A stretch of 64,000 nt of DNA from contig NZ_JAETWA010000048.1 in NCBI RefSeq assembly GCF_016774335.1, forward strand, positions 62,001 through 126,000, read 5' to 3'. Origin of the DNA: Luteimonas saliphila (GTDB taxonomy: Bacteria; Pseudomonadota; Gammaproteobacteria; Xanthomonadales; Xanthomonadaceae). Position numbers and translations under genes: made by a program. Below the pieces are notes generated by a model that saw nothing but the letters and a program-made list of their open reading frames with translations, was not told the origin of the DNA and searched no databases. The stretch's first letter is position 1. The number at the start of each line of letters is the position of its first letter. Of this stretch, positions 44,428 to 54,428 are shown piece after piece.

Positions 44428-45562
44428 GCGTCTGTTCCTCGTGGCGCAGGCCGGACAGCAGCGCGTCGAAATCCTGCGCCACGCGCTGCGGGGACAATCC
44501 CAGTACCGATTCGCGCGCGGCCGCGCCCATCGCGCGCATCCGTGGCATCGCGTCGTCGCCGCTGGCGATCCGCTCCACCGCGGACAGGAAGGCCGCTTCA
44601 TCGTCGGGTGCGATCGCCGCGCCGTGCTCGCCGCCGCGCAGGTGCTCGCGCGCGGCGCCGTAGTCCCAGGCGATGGTGGCGATGCCGCTGGCCATCGCTT
44701 CGAGGGTGACGTTGCCGAAGGTCTCCGAGCGGCTCGGGAACACGAACAGGTCGGCGCTGGCGAACAGTCGCGCCAGCGCCTCGCCGCGGACGATGCCGGT
44801 GAAGACGAAGTCGGGGTTGTCGCGTTGCAACGCCTCGCGCATCGGGCCGTCGCCCACCCAGACGTAGCGGGCGTCCGGACGCCGCGCCTGCAGGCGGCGG
44901 AACCCGCGCACGGCGAGCCCGAGGTTCTTTTCCGCGGCGATCCGGCCGACGTGGATCAGCAGCGGCGCGTCAGGGCCCACGCCCAGTTCCGCGCGCAGCG
45001 CATCGTCGCGCCGCGCAGGGTCGAACAACTGCGTGTCGACCGCGCGCGGCAACAGGCGCACGCGCTCGAATCCGGCCTCTTCCAGGAACGCCTTCAGCTC
45101 CCGGGTCGGAACCAGGGTGGCGTCGGCGCGGTTGTGGAAGTGCCGCATCCAACGCAGCGCCACCGGTTCCAGCCAGGGCACCGCGTAATCGCGCATGTAT
45201 TCGTCGAAGCGGGTGTGGAAGCCGGTGGCGACCGGGATCCGGAGCCGCCGCGCCGCGCGCAGCGCCGACCAGCCCAGCGGGCCCTCGGTGGCGACATACA
45301 CCGCGTCCGGGCGCGAGTCGCTCCAGGCGCGTGCCAGGGTGCCGGTGGCGGGCAGGCCCGCGCGCAGGCCGGGATAGCGGGGCAGGGCGACACCGCGCAC
45401 CAGGGTTTCGCCGGGAGCGGGCTCGATCGATGCGTCCTGCCGCGGCCGCACCAGCGACACCTGGTGCCCGCGTGCGCGCAGGCCGCCTTCCAGCGACTGC
45501 ACCGTCAGCGCCACGCCATTGACCTCGGGCGGGTAGGTTTCGGTGACGATGGCGTAGTGCAT
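44405..45562 (-). CDS. Glycosyltransferase family 4 (GT-B)
   Basis: 385 residues. N-terminal ETYPPEVNGVALTVQSLEGGLRARGH, central GRIAAEKNLGLAVRGFRRL, and the EX7E motif in PSRSETFGNVTLEAMASG identify GT4, close to the group that glucosylates or mannosylates diacylglycerol or glucuronosyl lipids. SD GGAGG precedes the ATG by 4-5 bases. Coupling with a PAP2 phosphatase suggests lipid or glycolipid work (inference). 45563-45749 upstream holds nothing recognisable. Confidence 0.92.
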   Translation of the reverse strand: MHYAIVTETYPPEVNGVALTVQSLEGGLRARGHQVSLVRPRQDASIEPAPGETLVRGVALPRYPGLRAGLPATGTLARAWSDSRPDAVYVATEGPLGWSALRAARRLRIPVATGFHTRFDEYMRDYAVPWLEPVALRWMRHFHNRADATLVPTRELKAFLEEAGFERVRLLPRAVDTQLFDPARRDDALRAELGVGPDAPLLIHVGRIAAEKNLGLAVRGFRRLQARRPDARYVWVGDGPMREALQRDNPDFVFTGIVRGEALARLFASADLFVFPSRSETFGNVTLEAMASGIATIAWDYGAAREHLRGGEHGAAIAPDDEAAFLSAVERIASGDDAMPRMRAMGAAARESVLGLSPQRVAQDFDALLSGLRHEEQTHVGRAAA

Positions 45563-45749
45563 GGGACCTCCGCGTTCGCCACATGCTGCGCGGTGGGCAT
45601 GAAGTGCGGATGGCAGGGGCGTGACCGCGCGATGACGGCGCGCCGCGGCATGCGCTTGCGCAATGCGACCGCATTGCAGCCGGGATGCCCACGGTCGCCA
45701 CCACGCGCCAGCCGTGCAGGACCGCGATCGCGCGTTGCGGGCGGGCGCC

Positions 45750-47288
45750 CTAGTCGACGCTGATCGCGAGCTGCACGCCCAGCGGCGCGATGTCGGACGG
45801 CTCGCCCTCCAGATCCGCGCGCAGCAGCGGCCGGTTCTCGAGCCAACGGCGCGCCAGGCGCAGGGTCATCCGGTTGTCCTGCACGTCGAGGTCGAGCCGC
45901 GGGATCTCCTCGCTGTCCCGGGCGCGGTGCAGCAGCGCCGAGATCCGCAGCAACGCCGCGGTCCTGCGTGCGGCGCCGAGCAGGCGGTCGGGCAGGGCCT
46001 CGAACGCCGACTTCGGGATCTTGCGCCGATGGGTGCGCACCAGCGCCGCGAGGAACTGCTGTTCCTGGCGGGAGAAGCCGGCGATGTCGGAATGCTCGAT
46101 CACGTAGGCGCCATGCACCTGGTACTGGCTGTGCGCGATCGCCAGCCCCAGTTCGTGCAGGCGCGCGCCCCAGGCCAGCATCAGCAGGTCGTCGGGATCG
46201 AGCTTCCACGCCGGCGCGGCCTGTTCGAACAGGCGGATCGCGGTGGCCTCCACGCGCGCCGCCTGGGCCTCGTCGATGCCGTAGCGCTGGGTCAGCGCGA
46301 GGATCGAGGCTTCGCGCGGGTCGTGCTCGCTGCCGCGGCCGAGCATGTCGTACAGCACGCCCTCGCGCATGGCCGCCTTGCTCACGGCCATGCGCGCCAG
46401 CCCCAGCGCGTCGAACGCGGCTTCCAGCACCAGGATGCCGCCGGTGATGATCGGGCGGCGATCCTCGGACAGGCCCGGCAGGTCGATCGCGCCGATGCTG
46501 CCTGCCTGCAGCAGGCGGTCGCGGACCTGCGGCAGCGCCTCGGCGGTCACCGCGCCCTTGGTGAGCTTCATCGCCGCGCAGATCTCGCCGATCGCCTTGC
46601 AGGTGCCGGACGCGCCGATCGCCTCGTTCCAGCCCAGTGCGCGATAGGCGTTGGCGAACTGCTGGAACTCGGCGCCGACCTCGATCACCGCCTCGCGCCA
46701 CTTCCTGCGCGACAGCTTGCCGTTGCCGAAGAAGCGGCGGGTGGTGGCGATGCAGCCGACCTGCAGGCTCTCGCGCTCGATCGCCTGGAAGCCGCGGCCG
46801 ATGATGCACTCGGTGGAACCGCCGCCGATGTCGACCACCAGCCGCAGGCAGCCGGGCTTCGGCGGCTGAGCGTGGGCGACGCCGAGGTAGATCAGGCGCG
46901 CTTCCTCGCGGCCTGAGATCACCTCGATGCCATGCCCGAGCGCGGTTTCGGCCGGTACCAGGAACGCCTGCGGCGCCGACAGCAGGCGCACGGTGTTGGT
47001 GGCGAGCGCGCGTACCCGCTGCGGCGGGATGTCGCGGATGCGCTGTCCGAACCGCGCCAGGCAGGCCAGCGCGCGCTGGCGCACATCCAGCGACAGGCCG
47101 CCCTTCTCGTCCAGGCCTTCGGCCATCCGCACCGTTTCGCGCAGCCGGTCGACGATGCGCAACTGCCCCAGCGTGTAGCTGGCCACGACCATGTGGAAGC
47201 TGTTGGACCCCAGGTCGATCGCGGCCAGCATGTCGCCATCGCGCAGGGGCGAGGTCAGCGAACCGGCACGGGCGAGCGCATCGATCAT
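45750..47288 (-). CDS. ppx: Exopolyphosphatase
   Basis: 512 residues. Ppx/GppA fold: AAIDLGSNSFHMVVA, VVDIGGGSTECIIG, GASGTCKAIGE and a C-terminal HD-like helical domain with LHELGLAIAHSQYQVHGAYVIEHSD. It releases phosphate from polyphosphate ends. The ATG overlaps the ppk stop (ATGA), so synthesis and degradation enzymes are co-translated. Last gene of the phoB operon. Confidence 0.96.
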   Translation of the reverse strand: MIDALARAGSLTSPLRDGDMLAAIDLGSNSFHMVVASYTLGQLRIVDRLRETVRMAEGLDEKGGLSLDVRQRALACLARFGQRIRDIPPQRVRALATNTVRLLSAPQAFLVPAETALGHGIEVISGREEARLIYLGVAHAQPPKPGCLRLVVDIGGGSTECIIGRGFQAIERESLQVGCIATTRRFFGNGKLSRRKWREAVIEVGAEFQQFANAYRALGWNEAIGASGTCKAIGEICAAMKLTKGAVTAEALPQVRDRLLQAGSIGAIDLPGLSEDRRPIITGGILVLEAAFDALGLARMAVSKAAMREGVLYDMLGRGSEHDPREASILALTQRYGIDEAQAARVEATAIRLFEQAAPAWKLDPDDLLMLAWGARLHELGLAIAHSQYQVHGAYVIEHSDIAGFSRQEQQFLAALVRTHRRKIPKSAFEALPDRLLGAARRTAALLRISALLHRARDSEEIPRLDLDVQDNRMTLRLARRWLENRPLLRADLEGEPSDIAPLGVQLAISVD

Positions 47289-49459
47289 CCGCAGAGCTTG
47301 GCCAGCAGGAAGGCTTGCGCCGAATGCGGCATCGTATCGCCTTCCGGGACGAGCTTGCGGTACACCCCGTCCTCGTGCAGTTCCCATGCGTTGAGGTTGT
47401 CGGCCAGGTAGTTGTCGAGCGCTTCTTCCTTGACCCGCGCGGCGAGCTCCGGATCGAGCACCGGGAAACAGGTTTCCACGCGCCGCAGCAGATTGCGTTC
47501 GAGCCAGTCTGCGCTGGAGCAGAACAGTTCGGGCGCGCCGCCGTTGCCGAACCAGTACACGCGATGGTGCTCGAGGAAGCGGCCGATGATCGAGCGCACG
47601 CGGATGTTCTCCGAGACCCCGGGCACGCCCGGGCGCAGCGAGCAGGCGCCGCGCACGATCAGGTCGATCGACACGCCGGCGCGCGAGGCCGCGTACAGCG
47701 CGCGCATCACCTGCGGTTCGTTGAGTGCGTTCATCTTGGCGATGATCCGCGCCGGCTGGCCATCGAGCGCAAGACGGGTTTCGCGCTCGATCCGCTCGAG
47801 GATCCCCGCGTGCAGCGTGAACGGCGATTGCAGCAGGCGCGAGAGCGAGATCGCCGGCGCCAGTCCCGACAATTGCTGGAAGATCAGGTGGACGTCGGTG
47901 CCGATCGCCGGGTCGGCGGTGAGCAGGCCGATGTCGGTGTAGACGCGCGCGGTGCCGGAATGGTAGTTGCCGGTGCCCAGGTGCGCGTAGCGGCGCAGCT
48001 TGCGGCCCTCGCGGCGCACCACCAGCAGCATCTTGGCGTGGGTCTTGTAGCCGACCACGCCGTAGACCACCTGCACGCCCGCCTCCTGCAGCCGGTCGGC
48101 CAGGCCGAGGTTGGCCTCCTCGTCGAAGCGCGCGCGCAGTTCCACCACCACGGTGACGTCCTTGCCGTTGCGCGCGGCCTGCACCAGGTGCTCGACGATG
48201 GGCGAGTCCTTGCCGGTCCGGTACAGGGTCTGCTTGATGGCCAGCACGTTCGGATCCTCGGCCGCCTGCTTGATCAGCTCCAGTACCGGCACGAAGGAGT
48301 CGAACGGATGGTGCAGCAGCATGTCGCCCTGCGCGACCAGGTCGAAGATCGCATCGCCGTGCTTGGGGACGCGCGGCTGGAACGGCGGGAACTTCAGGTC
48401 CGGGCGCTGTACCAGGTCGTAGACCTGGATCACGCGGTTGAGGTTGACCGGACCGTCGATGCGGTAGACCGCGTTCTCGGGCAGCTCGAAGTTCTGCAGC
48501 AGCGTGCGCACGATCGGCCTGGGGCAGTCGGCGGCGATCTCCAGGCGCATCGCGCGCAGGTAGCCGCGTCCCTGCAGCTCGTCGCGCAGCGCCAGCGCCA
48601 GGTTCTCCACCTCTTCCTCGTCGACGATCAGTTCGGAGTTGCGCGTGACCCGGAACTGGTAGGCGCCCTTGACCTCCATGCCGGGAAACAGCTCGTGCAC
48701 GAACTCCGACAGCACCGACGAGAGGAAGACGAAGTCGTACTCGCCGCCGGAGATGCTCTCGGGCAGCTGGATGATGCGCGGCAACGAGCGCGGTGCACGC
48801 ACGATCGCGAGGTTGCCGACGCGACCGAAGGCGTCGCGGCCCTTGAGCACGACGACGATGTTGAGCGACTTGTTGAGGATCTTCGGGAACGGATGCGCCG
48901 GGTCGAGGCCCAGCGGCGAGAGCACCGGCATGATCTCGTCGCGGAAATAGGCGCGCAGCCAGCGGCTCTGGCGCGCGGTCCACTGCGCGCGGCCCAGCAC
49001 GCGCACGCCGCTGCCGGTGAGCGCCGGGCGCAGTACCGCGTTCCAGCAGCGGTACTGGGCCTCGACCAGCTCCGCCGCGCGGTCGTGGATGCGCCGGAGC
49101 ACCGTGACCGGTGCGAGGCCGTCCGGTGGCGTGGGCACCGTGCCGAAGTCCTGTGCGTGGCGGACGGTGGCGGCACGGATCTCGAAGAACTCGTCGAGGT
49201 TGGTGCAGGAGATGCACAGGTAGCGCAGGCGCTCGAGCAGAGGTACGGCCTCGTCCAGCGCCTGCGCCAGCACGCGGAAGTTGAAGTCGAGCTGCGACAG
49301 TTCGCGATTGAAGTAGAGCGCCGGGTCGCGCAGGGGGTCGTCGCCGGGATCGCCGGCGTGCGTCTCGGGCGGGTGCGCGGCGTCGCGGGCGCCGTCGCCA
49401 GGTCTGGCGCGCTGGGTGCGCCTGGCGGGCCGGGGGGCGCCGTCGGTGGGTCGGTTCAC
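47285..49459 (-). CDS. ppk: Polyphosphate kinase 1
   Basis: 724 residues from GTG 49459, overlapping the phoR stop. After an unusual 45-residue Arg/Pro/Asp-rich N-terminal extension comes the PPK1 core: YFNRELSQLDFNFRVL, HHPFDSFVPVLELI, and the autophosphorylated His near 493 in the HLGTGNYH motif. It makes polyphosphate from ATP. Placed after phoBR, it should be induced by phosphate starvation. Confidence 0.96.
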   Translation of the reverse strand: MNRPTDGAPRPARRTQRARPGDGARDAAHPPETHAGDPGDDPLRDPALYFNRELSQLDFNFRVLAQALDEAVPLLERLRYLCISCTNLDEFFEIRAATVRHAQDFGTVPTPPDGLAPVTVLRRIHDRAAELVEAQYRCWNAVLRPALTGSGVRVLGRAQWTARQSRWLRAYFRDEIMPVLSPLGLDPAHPFPKILNKSLNIVVVLKGRDAFGRVGNLAIVRAPRSLPRIIQLPESISGGEYDFVFLSSVLSEFVHELFPGMEVKGAYQFRVTRNSELIVDEEEVENLALALRDELQGRGYLRAMRLEIAADCPRPIVRTLLQNFELPENAVYRIDGPVNLNRVIQVYDLVQRPDLKFPPFQPRVPKHGDAIFDLVAQGDMLLHHPFDSFVPVLELIKQAAEDPNVLAIKQTLYRTGKDSPIVEHLVQAARNGKDVTVVVELRARFDEEANLGLADRLQEAGVQVVYGVVGYKTHAKMLLVVRREGRKLRRYAHLGTGNYHSGTARVYTDIGLLTADPAIGTDVHLIFQQLSGLAPAISLSRLLQSPFTLHAGILERIERETRLALDGQPARIIAKMNALNEPQVMRALYAASRAGVSIDLIVRGACSLRPGVPGVSENIRVRSIIGRFLEHHRVYWFGNGGAPELFCSSADWLERNLLRRVETCFPVLDPELAARVKEEALDNYLADNLNAWELHEDGVYRKLVPEGDTMPHSAQAFLLAKLCG

Positions 49460-50781
49460 GGGAGGGCTCCGGGATTGGCGCCTTCGCGCGGCTGCACGCG
49501 ATCGGCGTCGAAATGGCAGGAGAAGATGCTGCCGCGTCCCACTTCGCTGGCGATCTCCAGGCGCGCGTGGTGCAGGTTCAGCACGTGCTTGACGATGGCC
49601 AGGCCCAGGCCGGTGCCGCCGGACTCGCGCGAGCGGCTGGTCGAGACGCGATAGAAGCGCTCGGTGATCCGCGGCAGGTGCGCGGCGGGAATGCCGTAGC
49701 CGCTGTCGCGCACCGACACGGCGGCGCCGCCGCCGTCGCGGTCCAGCCTGATCGCGATGCTGCCGCCGGCCGGCGTGTAGCGCACGGCGTTGCTCACCAG
49801 GTTGGAGAAGGCGCTGTGCAGTTCCTTGGTGGAGCCGATGAGGTCGACCCCCGCGGCGTCCTCCACCGTCACCAGGTGGCGGCCCTGGCTCAGCGCCTCG
49901 GCCTCGCGCCGAAGGGTGGACAGCATCGAGCCCATCGAGACCGTCTCGCTGTCGATCCCTTCCTGCGCCTCCAGCCGCGACAGCGTCAGCAGGTCTTCCA
50001 CCAGTTGGGTCATGCGCTGCGACTGGAGCTGCATTTCGGCGAGCATCGGCGCCCACTCCGGATGCTCTTCCGGGTCGAGCATGTCGAGGTAGCCGTGGAC
50101 CACGGTCAGGGGCGTGCGCAGCTCGTGGGAGACGTTGGCGACGAAATCGCGGCGCACCTGTTCCAGGCGCATCATCTTGGTGACGTCGCGCGCGACCACC
50201 AGCCACAGGGATTCGGAATAGGGAATCAGGCGCAGGTTGAGGCGGATGTCGGCGGATGTCGGCGAGGGCGCGTCGAGCAGCGGCTCGGCGTTGCGCCCGG
50301 ACGCGAGCCAGTGCGAGATCCGCAGCGTGCGCAGCCGCTCGCCCATCGGCTGGCCGATGTCGTGCGGATAGCGCAGCCCGAGCAGTGCGGTCGCGGCCTC
50401 GTTGAACCACTGCACGCGCTGGCTGTTGCGTTCGACCACCACCACCGCGTCGGGCAGGGCCGCGGCGACCGCGCGATAGGCGCGCAGCATCGCGATCAGC
50501 CGGCGCTTGCGCGCGCGCATGGCCTCCTGGTTCGCACGCAGCTGGCGCTCGAGTTCGTTCCAGACGCCTTCACCGCTGGCGACCGGTTGCCGCTGGCGCG
50601 AGGTCAGCCGCGCCAGCACACGGCGCAGCCGCCAGTAATGCCAGGCGACCACCCCCAGCGCCGCCAGCATGAGCGCCGGCCAAACCTGGCCCAGCAGCAG
50701 GCCGAACGCCAGCGCAGCCGCCAGCACCAGCGCAAGCTGGCCGAGGGTGCGGGTCCACGCTGCGCGGGCACGGGGGGGCAT
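49456..50781 (-). CDS. phoR: Phosphate regulon sensor kinase PhoR
   Basis: 441 residues from ATG 50781. One N-terminal hydrophobic region (about 18-45, two short helices) without a large periplasmic sensor, then a PAS domain (about 105-205, VVVERNSQRVQWFNEAATALLG), HisKA with His near 217 (NVSHELRTPLTVVHGYLDML) and HATPase. It acts with PhoB and normally responds through PstSCAB/PhoU, which are not in the window. A 126-base repeat-containing gap separates it from phoB. Confidence 0.96.
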   Translation of the reverse strand: MPPRARAAWTRTLGQLALVLAAALAFGLLLGQVWPALMLAALGVVAWHYWRLRRVLARLTSRQRQPVASGEGVWNELERQLRANQEAMRARKRRLIAMLRAYRAVAAALPDAVVVVERNSQRVQWFNEAATALLGLRYPHDIGQPMGERLRTLRISHWLASGRNAEPLLDAPSPTSADIRLNLRLIPYSESLWLVVARDVTKMMRLEQVRRDFVANVSHELRTPLTVVHGYLDMLDPEEHPEWAPMLAEMQLQSQRMTQLVEDLLTLSRLEAQEGIDSETVSMGSMLSTLRREAEALSQGRHLVTVEDAAGVDLIGSTKELHSAFSNLVSNAVRYTPAGGSIAIRLDRDGGGAAVSVRDSGYGIPAAHLPRITERFYRVSTSRSRESGGTGLGLAIVKHVLNLHHARLEIASEVGRGSIFSCHFDADRVQPREGANPGALP

Positions 50782-50791
50782 GGATTGAAAG

Positions 50792-50899
50792 CCGTGATTG
50801 GTGATTGGTGATTCGTGACTGGGAAAAGCGATCGGAATCGCCAGGAAGTTGTCGATTTTGCCGCTTTTTCTATTTCCAATCACCAATCACGAATCACGG
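50792..50899. repeat. Inverted heptad repeats between phoB and phoR
   Basis: On the plus strand 50792-50820 carries TGATTGG-type units three times; 50876-50899 carries the complementary CCAATCA units. The arms match over about 21 bases with one mismatch and enclose about 55 bases containing a T-rich run. The transcript would form a long stem between the two cistrons, which may set the phoB:phoR ratio. Same style of 7-base degenerate repeat as at 38043-38390. Confidence 0.75.
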
Positions 50900-50907
50900 T
50901 CGTTCCC

Positions 50908-51597
50908 TCACACCGCAGCCGAGAAGCGGTAGCCGGAGCCGCGCACGGTCTGCACCATGCCGTCCAGGCCCGCTGGCTCGAGCGTCTTGCGCAGGCGGCG
51001 GATGTGCACGTCGACGGTGCGCTCCTCGACGTAGACGCTGCCGCCCCAGACGTGGTCGAGCAGTTGCGTGCGGCTGTAGACCCGTTCGGGATGGGTCATG
51101 AAAAAGTGCAGCAGCCGGTATTCGGTCGGGCCGATGCTGACGGGCTCGTCGCCGGCGAACACACGGTGGGCGGCGCCGTCGATCCGCAGCCGGCCGACGC
51201 TGACGCTGCCGTCCTCGTCGTCCTCGCGCGAACGGCGCATCACCGCGCGGATGCGCGCCAGCAGTTCGCGCGCGGAGAACGGCTTGACCACGTAGTCGTC
51301 GACCCCGGCCTCGAGTCCGCCGACGCGGTCGTTCTCCTCGCCGCGAGCGGTGAGCATGATGATCGGCACCTCGCGCGTCAGCGTCTCCTTGCGCCAGCGC
51401 CGGGCGAGTTCCAGCCCGCTGGTCCCCGGCAGCATCCAGTCGAGCAGGATCAGGTCGGGCACGCGGTCGGCGATCGCGGTCTGGGCTTCGCGGGCGTCGC
51501 CGGCGTGGGCGGGTTCGAAATCGCCCTTGCGCAGGGCGAAGGCCACCATTTCGCGGATCGCGGGTTCGTCGTCGACGATCAGGATGCGTTTCTGCAC
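50908..51597 (-). CDS. phoB: Phosphate regulon response regulator PhoB
   Basis: 229 residues from GTG 51597. Receiver with D9-D10, phospho-acceptor D53 (LLDWMLPG) and VKPFS; winged-helix domain from about 130 with [18 protein letters not shown] and [12 protein letters not shown]. Orthology to PhoB is supported by the downstream phoR-ppk-ppx order and by the Pho box 45-73 bases upstream. Confidence 0.96.
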   Translation of the reverse strand: MQKRILIVDDEPAIREMVAFALRKGDFEPAHAGDAREAQTAIADRVPDLILLDWMLPGTSGLELARRWRKETLTREVPIIMLTARGEENDRVGGLEAGVDDYVVKPFSARELLARIRAVMRRSREDDEDGSVSVGRLRIDGAAHRVFAGDEPVSIGPTEYRLLHFFMTHPERVYSRTQLLDHVWGGSVYVEERTVDVHIRRLRKTLEPAGLDGMVQTVRGSGYRFSAAV

Positions 51598-51641
51598 GGT
51601 GGGTCCTGCGGATCCGGCGGGATCGCCGATGCAGGCATTAG

Positions 51642-51670
51642 ACGACAGTTTTGTGACCGAAATATGACCC
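51642..51670 (-). promoter_or_regulatory. Pho box of three heptamers upstream of phoB
   Basis: Read on the minus strand: GGGTCAT, ATTT, CGGTCAC, AAAA, CTGTCGT. The 7-base direct repeats with 4-base A/T spacers have exactly the period of the PhoB-binding consensus (CTGTCAT, 4 bases, CTGTCAT). TAATGC a base further on can serve as the -10. It predicts autoregulation of phoB-phoR-ppk-ppx. Confidence 0.8.
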
Positions 51671-51692
51671 GCCAGGGCCCGCGGACGCGACT

Positions 51693-53351
51693 TCAGCGGC
51701 GGCGCAGATCCGGATCGCGGATGCCCTGCCGGCGCAGTTCCAGCACCACTGGGGTGATCGCGGCGATGCGCGCATCGATCCGGGCGCGGGCGTAATAGTC
51801 CAGGTCGTCGCGCTTCTTCAGCGTGTTGAGCTGGACCAGAGCCTGCTCTTCGCGGCCGCCGAGGAAGGCGGCCTCGGCCCAGGCCTCGCCGGCCCGCACC
51901 GGGTCGCCGGCGATCTCGCTGGCGCGGGCGAAGGTACGCTGGAAGGCGGGATCGCCGCTGCTGGCGAACAGCAGCGGGCGCAGCACCTCCTGCGCGCGGC
52001 GACCGGCCTCCGGCGTGTTGCGGGCCACCAGTACGTCGGCGTAGCCGAGTGCGACCGAGGGATTGCGCGGCATCCGCTCCAGCAAGGCCTCGAATCGCCG
52101 GTCCGCGGCCTCGGCGCGCCCGGCACGCGCATCCGCCTCGGCCAGGCCGACACCCAGCCAGAGGTCGCCCGGATGGCGTTCGAGCAACCCGGCCATGTGG
52201 GTCGCCGCTTCCGCGCCGCGGCCGGCGCGCAGGTAGGCCACTGCCAGCCCGTAGCGCTGCGCATCGTCGAGCGGCCCGCTCCTGGCGATGCTGTCGTATT
52301 CGCGGATCGCGGCTTCGGGCGTGTTGGCGCTGAGTACCCGCAGGCGCTCGCGCGCCCAGCCGAATTCGCGGCTCTCGCCCGCGTCCAGGCCGCCGCCCAG
52401 GTCCAGGGTGGAGGGCAGCAGCGGGTTGTCGGTCAGGCGCAGCCCCTCGGGTACCGCCACCCCGTCGATCGTGACCCGCTGCGTCCGCGTCGCCTCGGGC
52501 GTCGATACGGTCCCCACGACGGTGCCGCCCGACAGACGTTCGGCGCGGTCCTTGGCTTCGCTGATGCGGGTGGTGGTGACCGGGTGGGTCCTCAGGTAGT
52601 CGGGTAGGCGCTCGCGCGCGCCGCCCTGGTTGGTGCGCGAGACCGCATGCATGCGCTCGAACATGCTGGCCATCGCCTCGGGCTGGTAGCCGCTGCGCGA
52701 CAGCGTGCGGATGCCGATGCGATCGGCCTCGGATTCGTTGGAGCGCGTGTAGTTGATCTGACGCTGGGCCATCAGGCCCTGGGCGCTGGCCATCGCCGCC
52801 ATCGCCGCGTCGTCGGAGGAATTGCCGCCGGCCGATTGCGCGATCGCGATCGCGCCCAGCATCGCCAGCAGGATCGGGATGCTGTCGCGCTGGGCGCGCT
52901 CCACGCTGCGCAGCACGTGCGCCTGGGTGACGTGGGCGACCTCGTGGCCGAGTACCGCGGCCACCTCGTCCTCCTGCTCGGCCGCCAGCACCAGCCCGGC
53001 GTTCATGCCGATGTAGCCGCCCAGGGTGGCGAAGGCGTTGATGCTGCGGTCCTTCATCATGAAGAAGGTGAAGCGTTGCTCCGGGTCGTCGCTGGCCGCG
53101 GCCAGGCGGTTGCCGGTGGCCTGCAGCCAGCCGTCGACCAGCGGATCCTCCAGCACGTAGCCGTAATGGCGCAGCTGCGCCAGCAGCATGCGTCCGTACT
53201 CGGCCTGTTGCGCCGGCCCGAGCACGGTGCCGGCGGACGAGCCGATGTCGGGCAGGCGGTTGTCCTGCGCCGGCGCGCAGACGCTGGCGACCAGCAGGAC
53301 CAGCAGGGTGGTCAGCAGCAGGGTGGCGTGGCGGGCGGGGCGCAGGCGCAT
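51693..53351 (-). CDS. bepA: Periplasmic M48 metalloprotease with TPR tail (BepA/YfgC-like)
   Basis: 552 residues from ATG 53351. Signal peptide 1-30. M48 zinc motif HEVAH near 135-139 and third ligand in [10 protein letters not shown]. The second half (about 330-530) is TPR-like helices ([33 protein letters not shown]). BepA cleaves or chaperones misassembled outer-membrane proteins such as LptD with the BAM complex. Convergent or separate from grxC on the other strand. Confidence 0.92.
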   Translation of the reverse strand: MRLRPARHATLLLTTLLVLLVASVCAPAQDNRLPDIGSSAGTVLGPAQQAEYGRMLLAQLRHYGYVLEDPLVDGWLQATGNRLAAASDDPEQRFTFFMMKDRSINAFATLGGYIGMNAGLVLAAEQEDEVAAVLGHEVAHVTQAHVLRSVERAQRDSIPILLAMLGAIAIAQSAGGNSSDDAAMAAMASAQGLMAQRQINYTRSNESEADRIGIRTLSRSGYQPEAMASMFERMHAVSRTNQGGARERLPDYLRTHPVTTTRISEAKDRAERLSGGTVVGTVSTPEATRTQRVTIDGVAVPEGLRLTDNPLLPSTLDLGGGLDAGESREFGWARERLRVLSANTPEAAIREYDSIARSGPLDDAQRYGLAVAYLRAGRGAEAATHMAGLLERHPGDLWLGVGLAEADARAGRAEAADRRFEALLERMPRNPSVALGYADVLVARNTPEAGRRAQEVLRPLLFASSGDPAFQRTFARASEIAGDPVRAGEAWAEAAFLGGREEQALVQLNTLKKRDDLDYYARARIDARIAAITPVVLELRRQGIRDPDLRRR

Positions 53352-53508
53352 GGAGGATCTTCCGGAAAGTGGAGCAAGCATGCAGGGCCGTCCCACCGTA
53401 CGAGTGAATCCGATGTTAATCGGCCGCAGCGTTTCGCCCGTGAGGGTGGAAAAGCTGCAGGGAGGGGGCCACCATTCGACCCCACACCGCAACCCGGGTT
53501 CCCCCAGC

Positions 53509-53790
53509 ATGGGACAGGACGCCACGCCGCCTGCCGCGCAACCGCCGATCACGCTCTACACCAGCGCGATCTGCGGCTATTGCGTGGCCGCGAAAACCTT
53601 CCTTCGTAGCCGCGGGTTGAGCTGGGACGAGGTCCGCGTCGATCTCGACCCGGCCGAACGCGAAGCGATGGTCGCCCGCAGCCGCCGCAGCACCGTGCCG
53701 CAGATCTTCGTCGGCGACGTGCACGTGGGTGGCTACGACGACATGATGGCGTTGCACCGGGCGGGCAAGTTCGACGAACTGCTGCGCTAG
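53509..53790 (+). CDS. grxC: Glutaredoxin (Grx3-like) with CGYC active site
   Basis: 93 residues from ATG 53509. ITLYTSAICGYCVAAKTFL: dithiol active site C22-G-Y-C25, where E. coli Grx3 has CPYC. The cis-Pro loop TVPQIFVGDVHVGGYDD binds glutathione. Such glutaredoxins reduce disulfides and glutathionylated proteins. The missing Pro may raise the redox potential (inference). Confidence 0.93.
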   Translation: MGQDATPPAAQPPITLYTSAICGYCVAAKTFLRSRGLSWDEVRVDLDPAEREAMVARSRRSTVPQIFVGDVHVGGYDDMMALHRAGKFDELLR

Positions 53791-53896
53791 GGCGCGGCCA
53801 CGGTCGCGGGCGCCCGCTCCGCGGTGGCGGGCCGCCTGGCCCGGCGCTGCGTGGCTGGCGGACGGGAATGCGGCGAAGGCCGCAGGGGATTGCACG

Positions 53897-54298
53897 ATGA
53901 GCCAGGAAATGAACGACCAGGAAGCCGACCGCGTCCGCGAGTTCACCGAATTCCGCCAGCGCATGAACCAGCGCATCCTGGCCGAGCCCAACCAGGTGGT
54001 GCGCCGCTTCTTCGCGCTCGACACCCAGACCTACCAGGCGGGCGCGCTGGACGTGAAGACCAAGGAACTGCTGGGACTGGTCGCCTCCCTGGTGCTGCGC
54101 TGCGACGACTGCATCAGCTACCACGTCGCCCAGTGCCGCGAGGCCGGAGTGAGCCGCGAGGAGTTCTTCGAGACCTTCTCCGTCGGCCTGGTGGTCGGCG
54201 GCAGCATCGTGATCCCGCATCTGCGCCGCGCGGTGGATTTCCTCGACCGGCTGGAGCAGGGCGGGGCCGAAGCTCCCGACGCGCACGCTGCGGACTAA
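53897..54298 (+). CDS. Carboxymuconolactone decarboxylase / AhpD-like protein
   Basis: 133 residues. The CMD motif with an AhpD-like CxxC pair: VLRCDDCISYHVAQCREAGVSREEF. The spacing C-x2-C-x3-H is that of AhpD-type peroxidase partners. No ahpC is adjacent; grxC just upstream (106 bases) hints at thiol chemistry. Enzymatic role unproven. Confidence 0.9.
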   Translation: MSQEMNDQEADRVREFTEFRQRMNQRILAEPNQVVRRFFALDTQTYQAGALDVKTKELLGLVASLVLRCDDCISYHVAQCREAGVSREEFFETFSVGLVVGGSIVIPHLRRAVDFLDRLEQGGAEAPDAHAAD

Positions 54299-54333
54299 CC
54301 GGCCCGGCCGCGCACCCGCCGACTTTGGTCGGA

Positions 54334-54363
54334 TTGGGGCCTGAACGCCGTTTCGGGCATAAT
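54334..54363 (+). promoter_or_regulatory. Likely promoter of the isocitrate dehydrogenase gene
   Basis: TTGGGG, 18-base spacer, CATAAT, about 65 bases before the start codon in an intergenic region otherwise free of A/T-rich hexamers. Confidence 0.55.
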
Positions 54364-54428
54364 TTCAGATTCAACCAATTACGGCGTCGCGCGCCCGCGC
54401 GGCGCCATTTCGCATGGAATTCCCCCAC

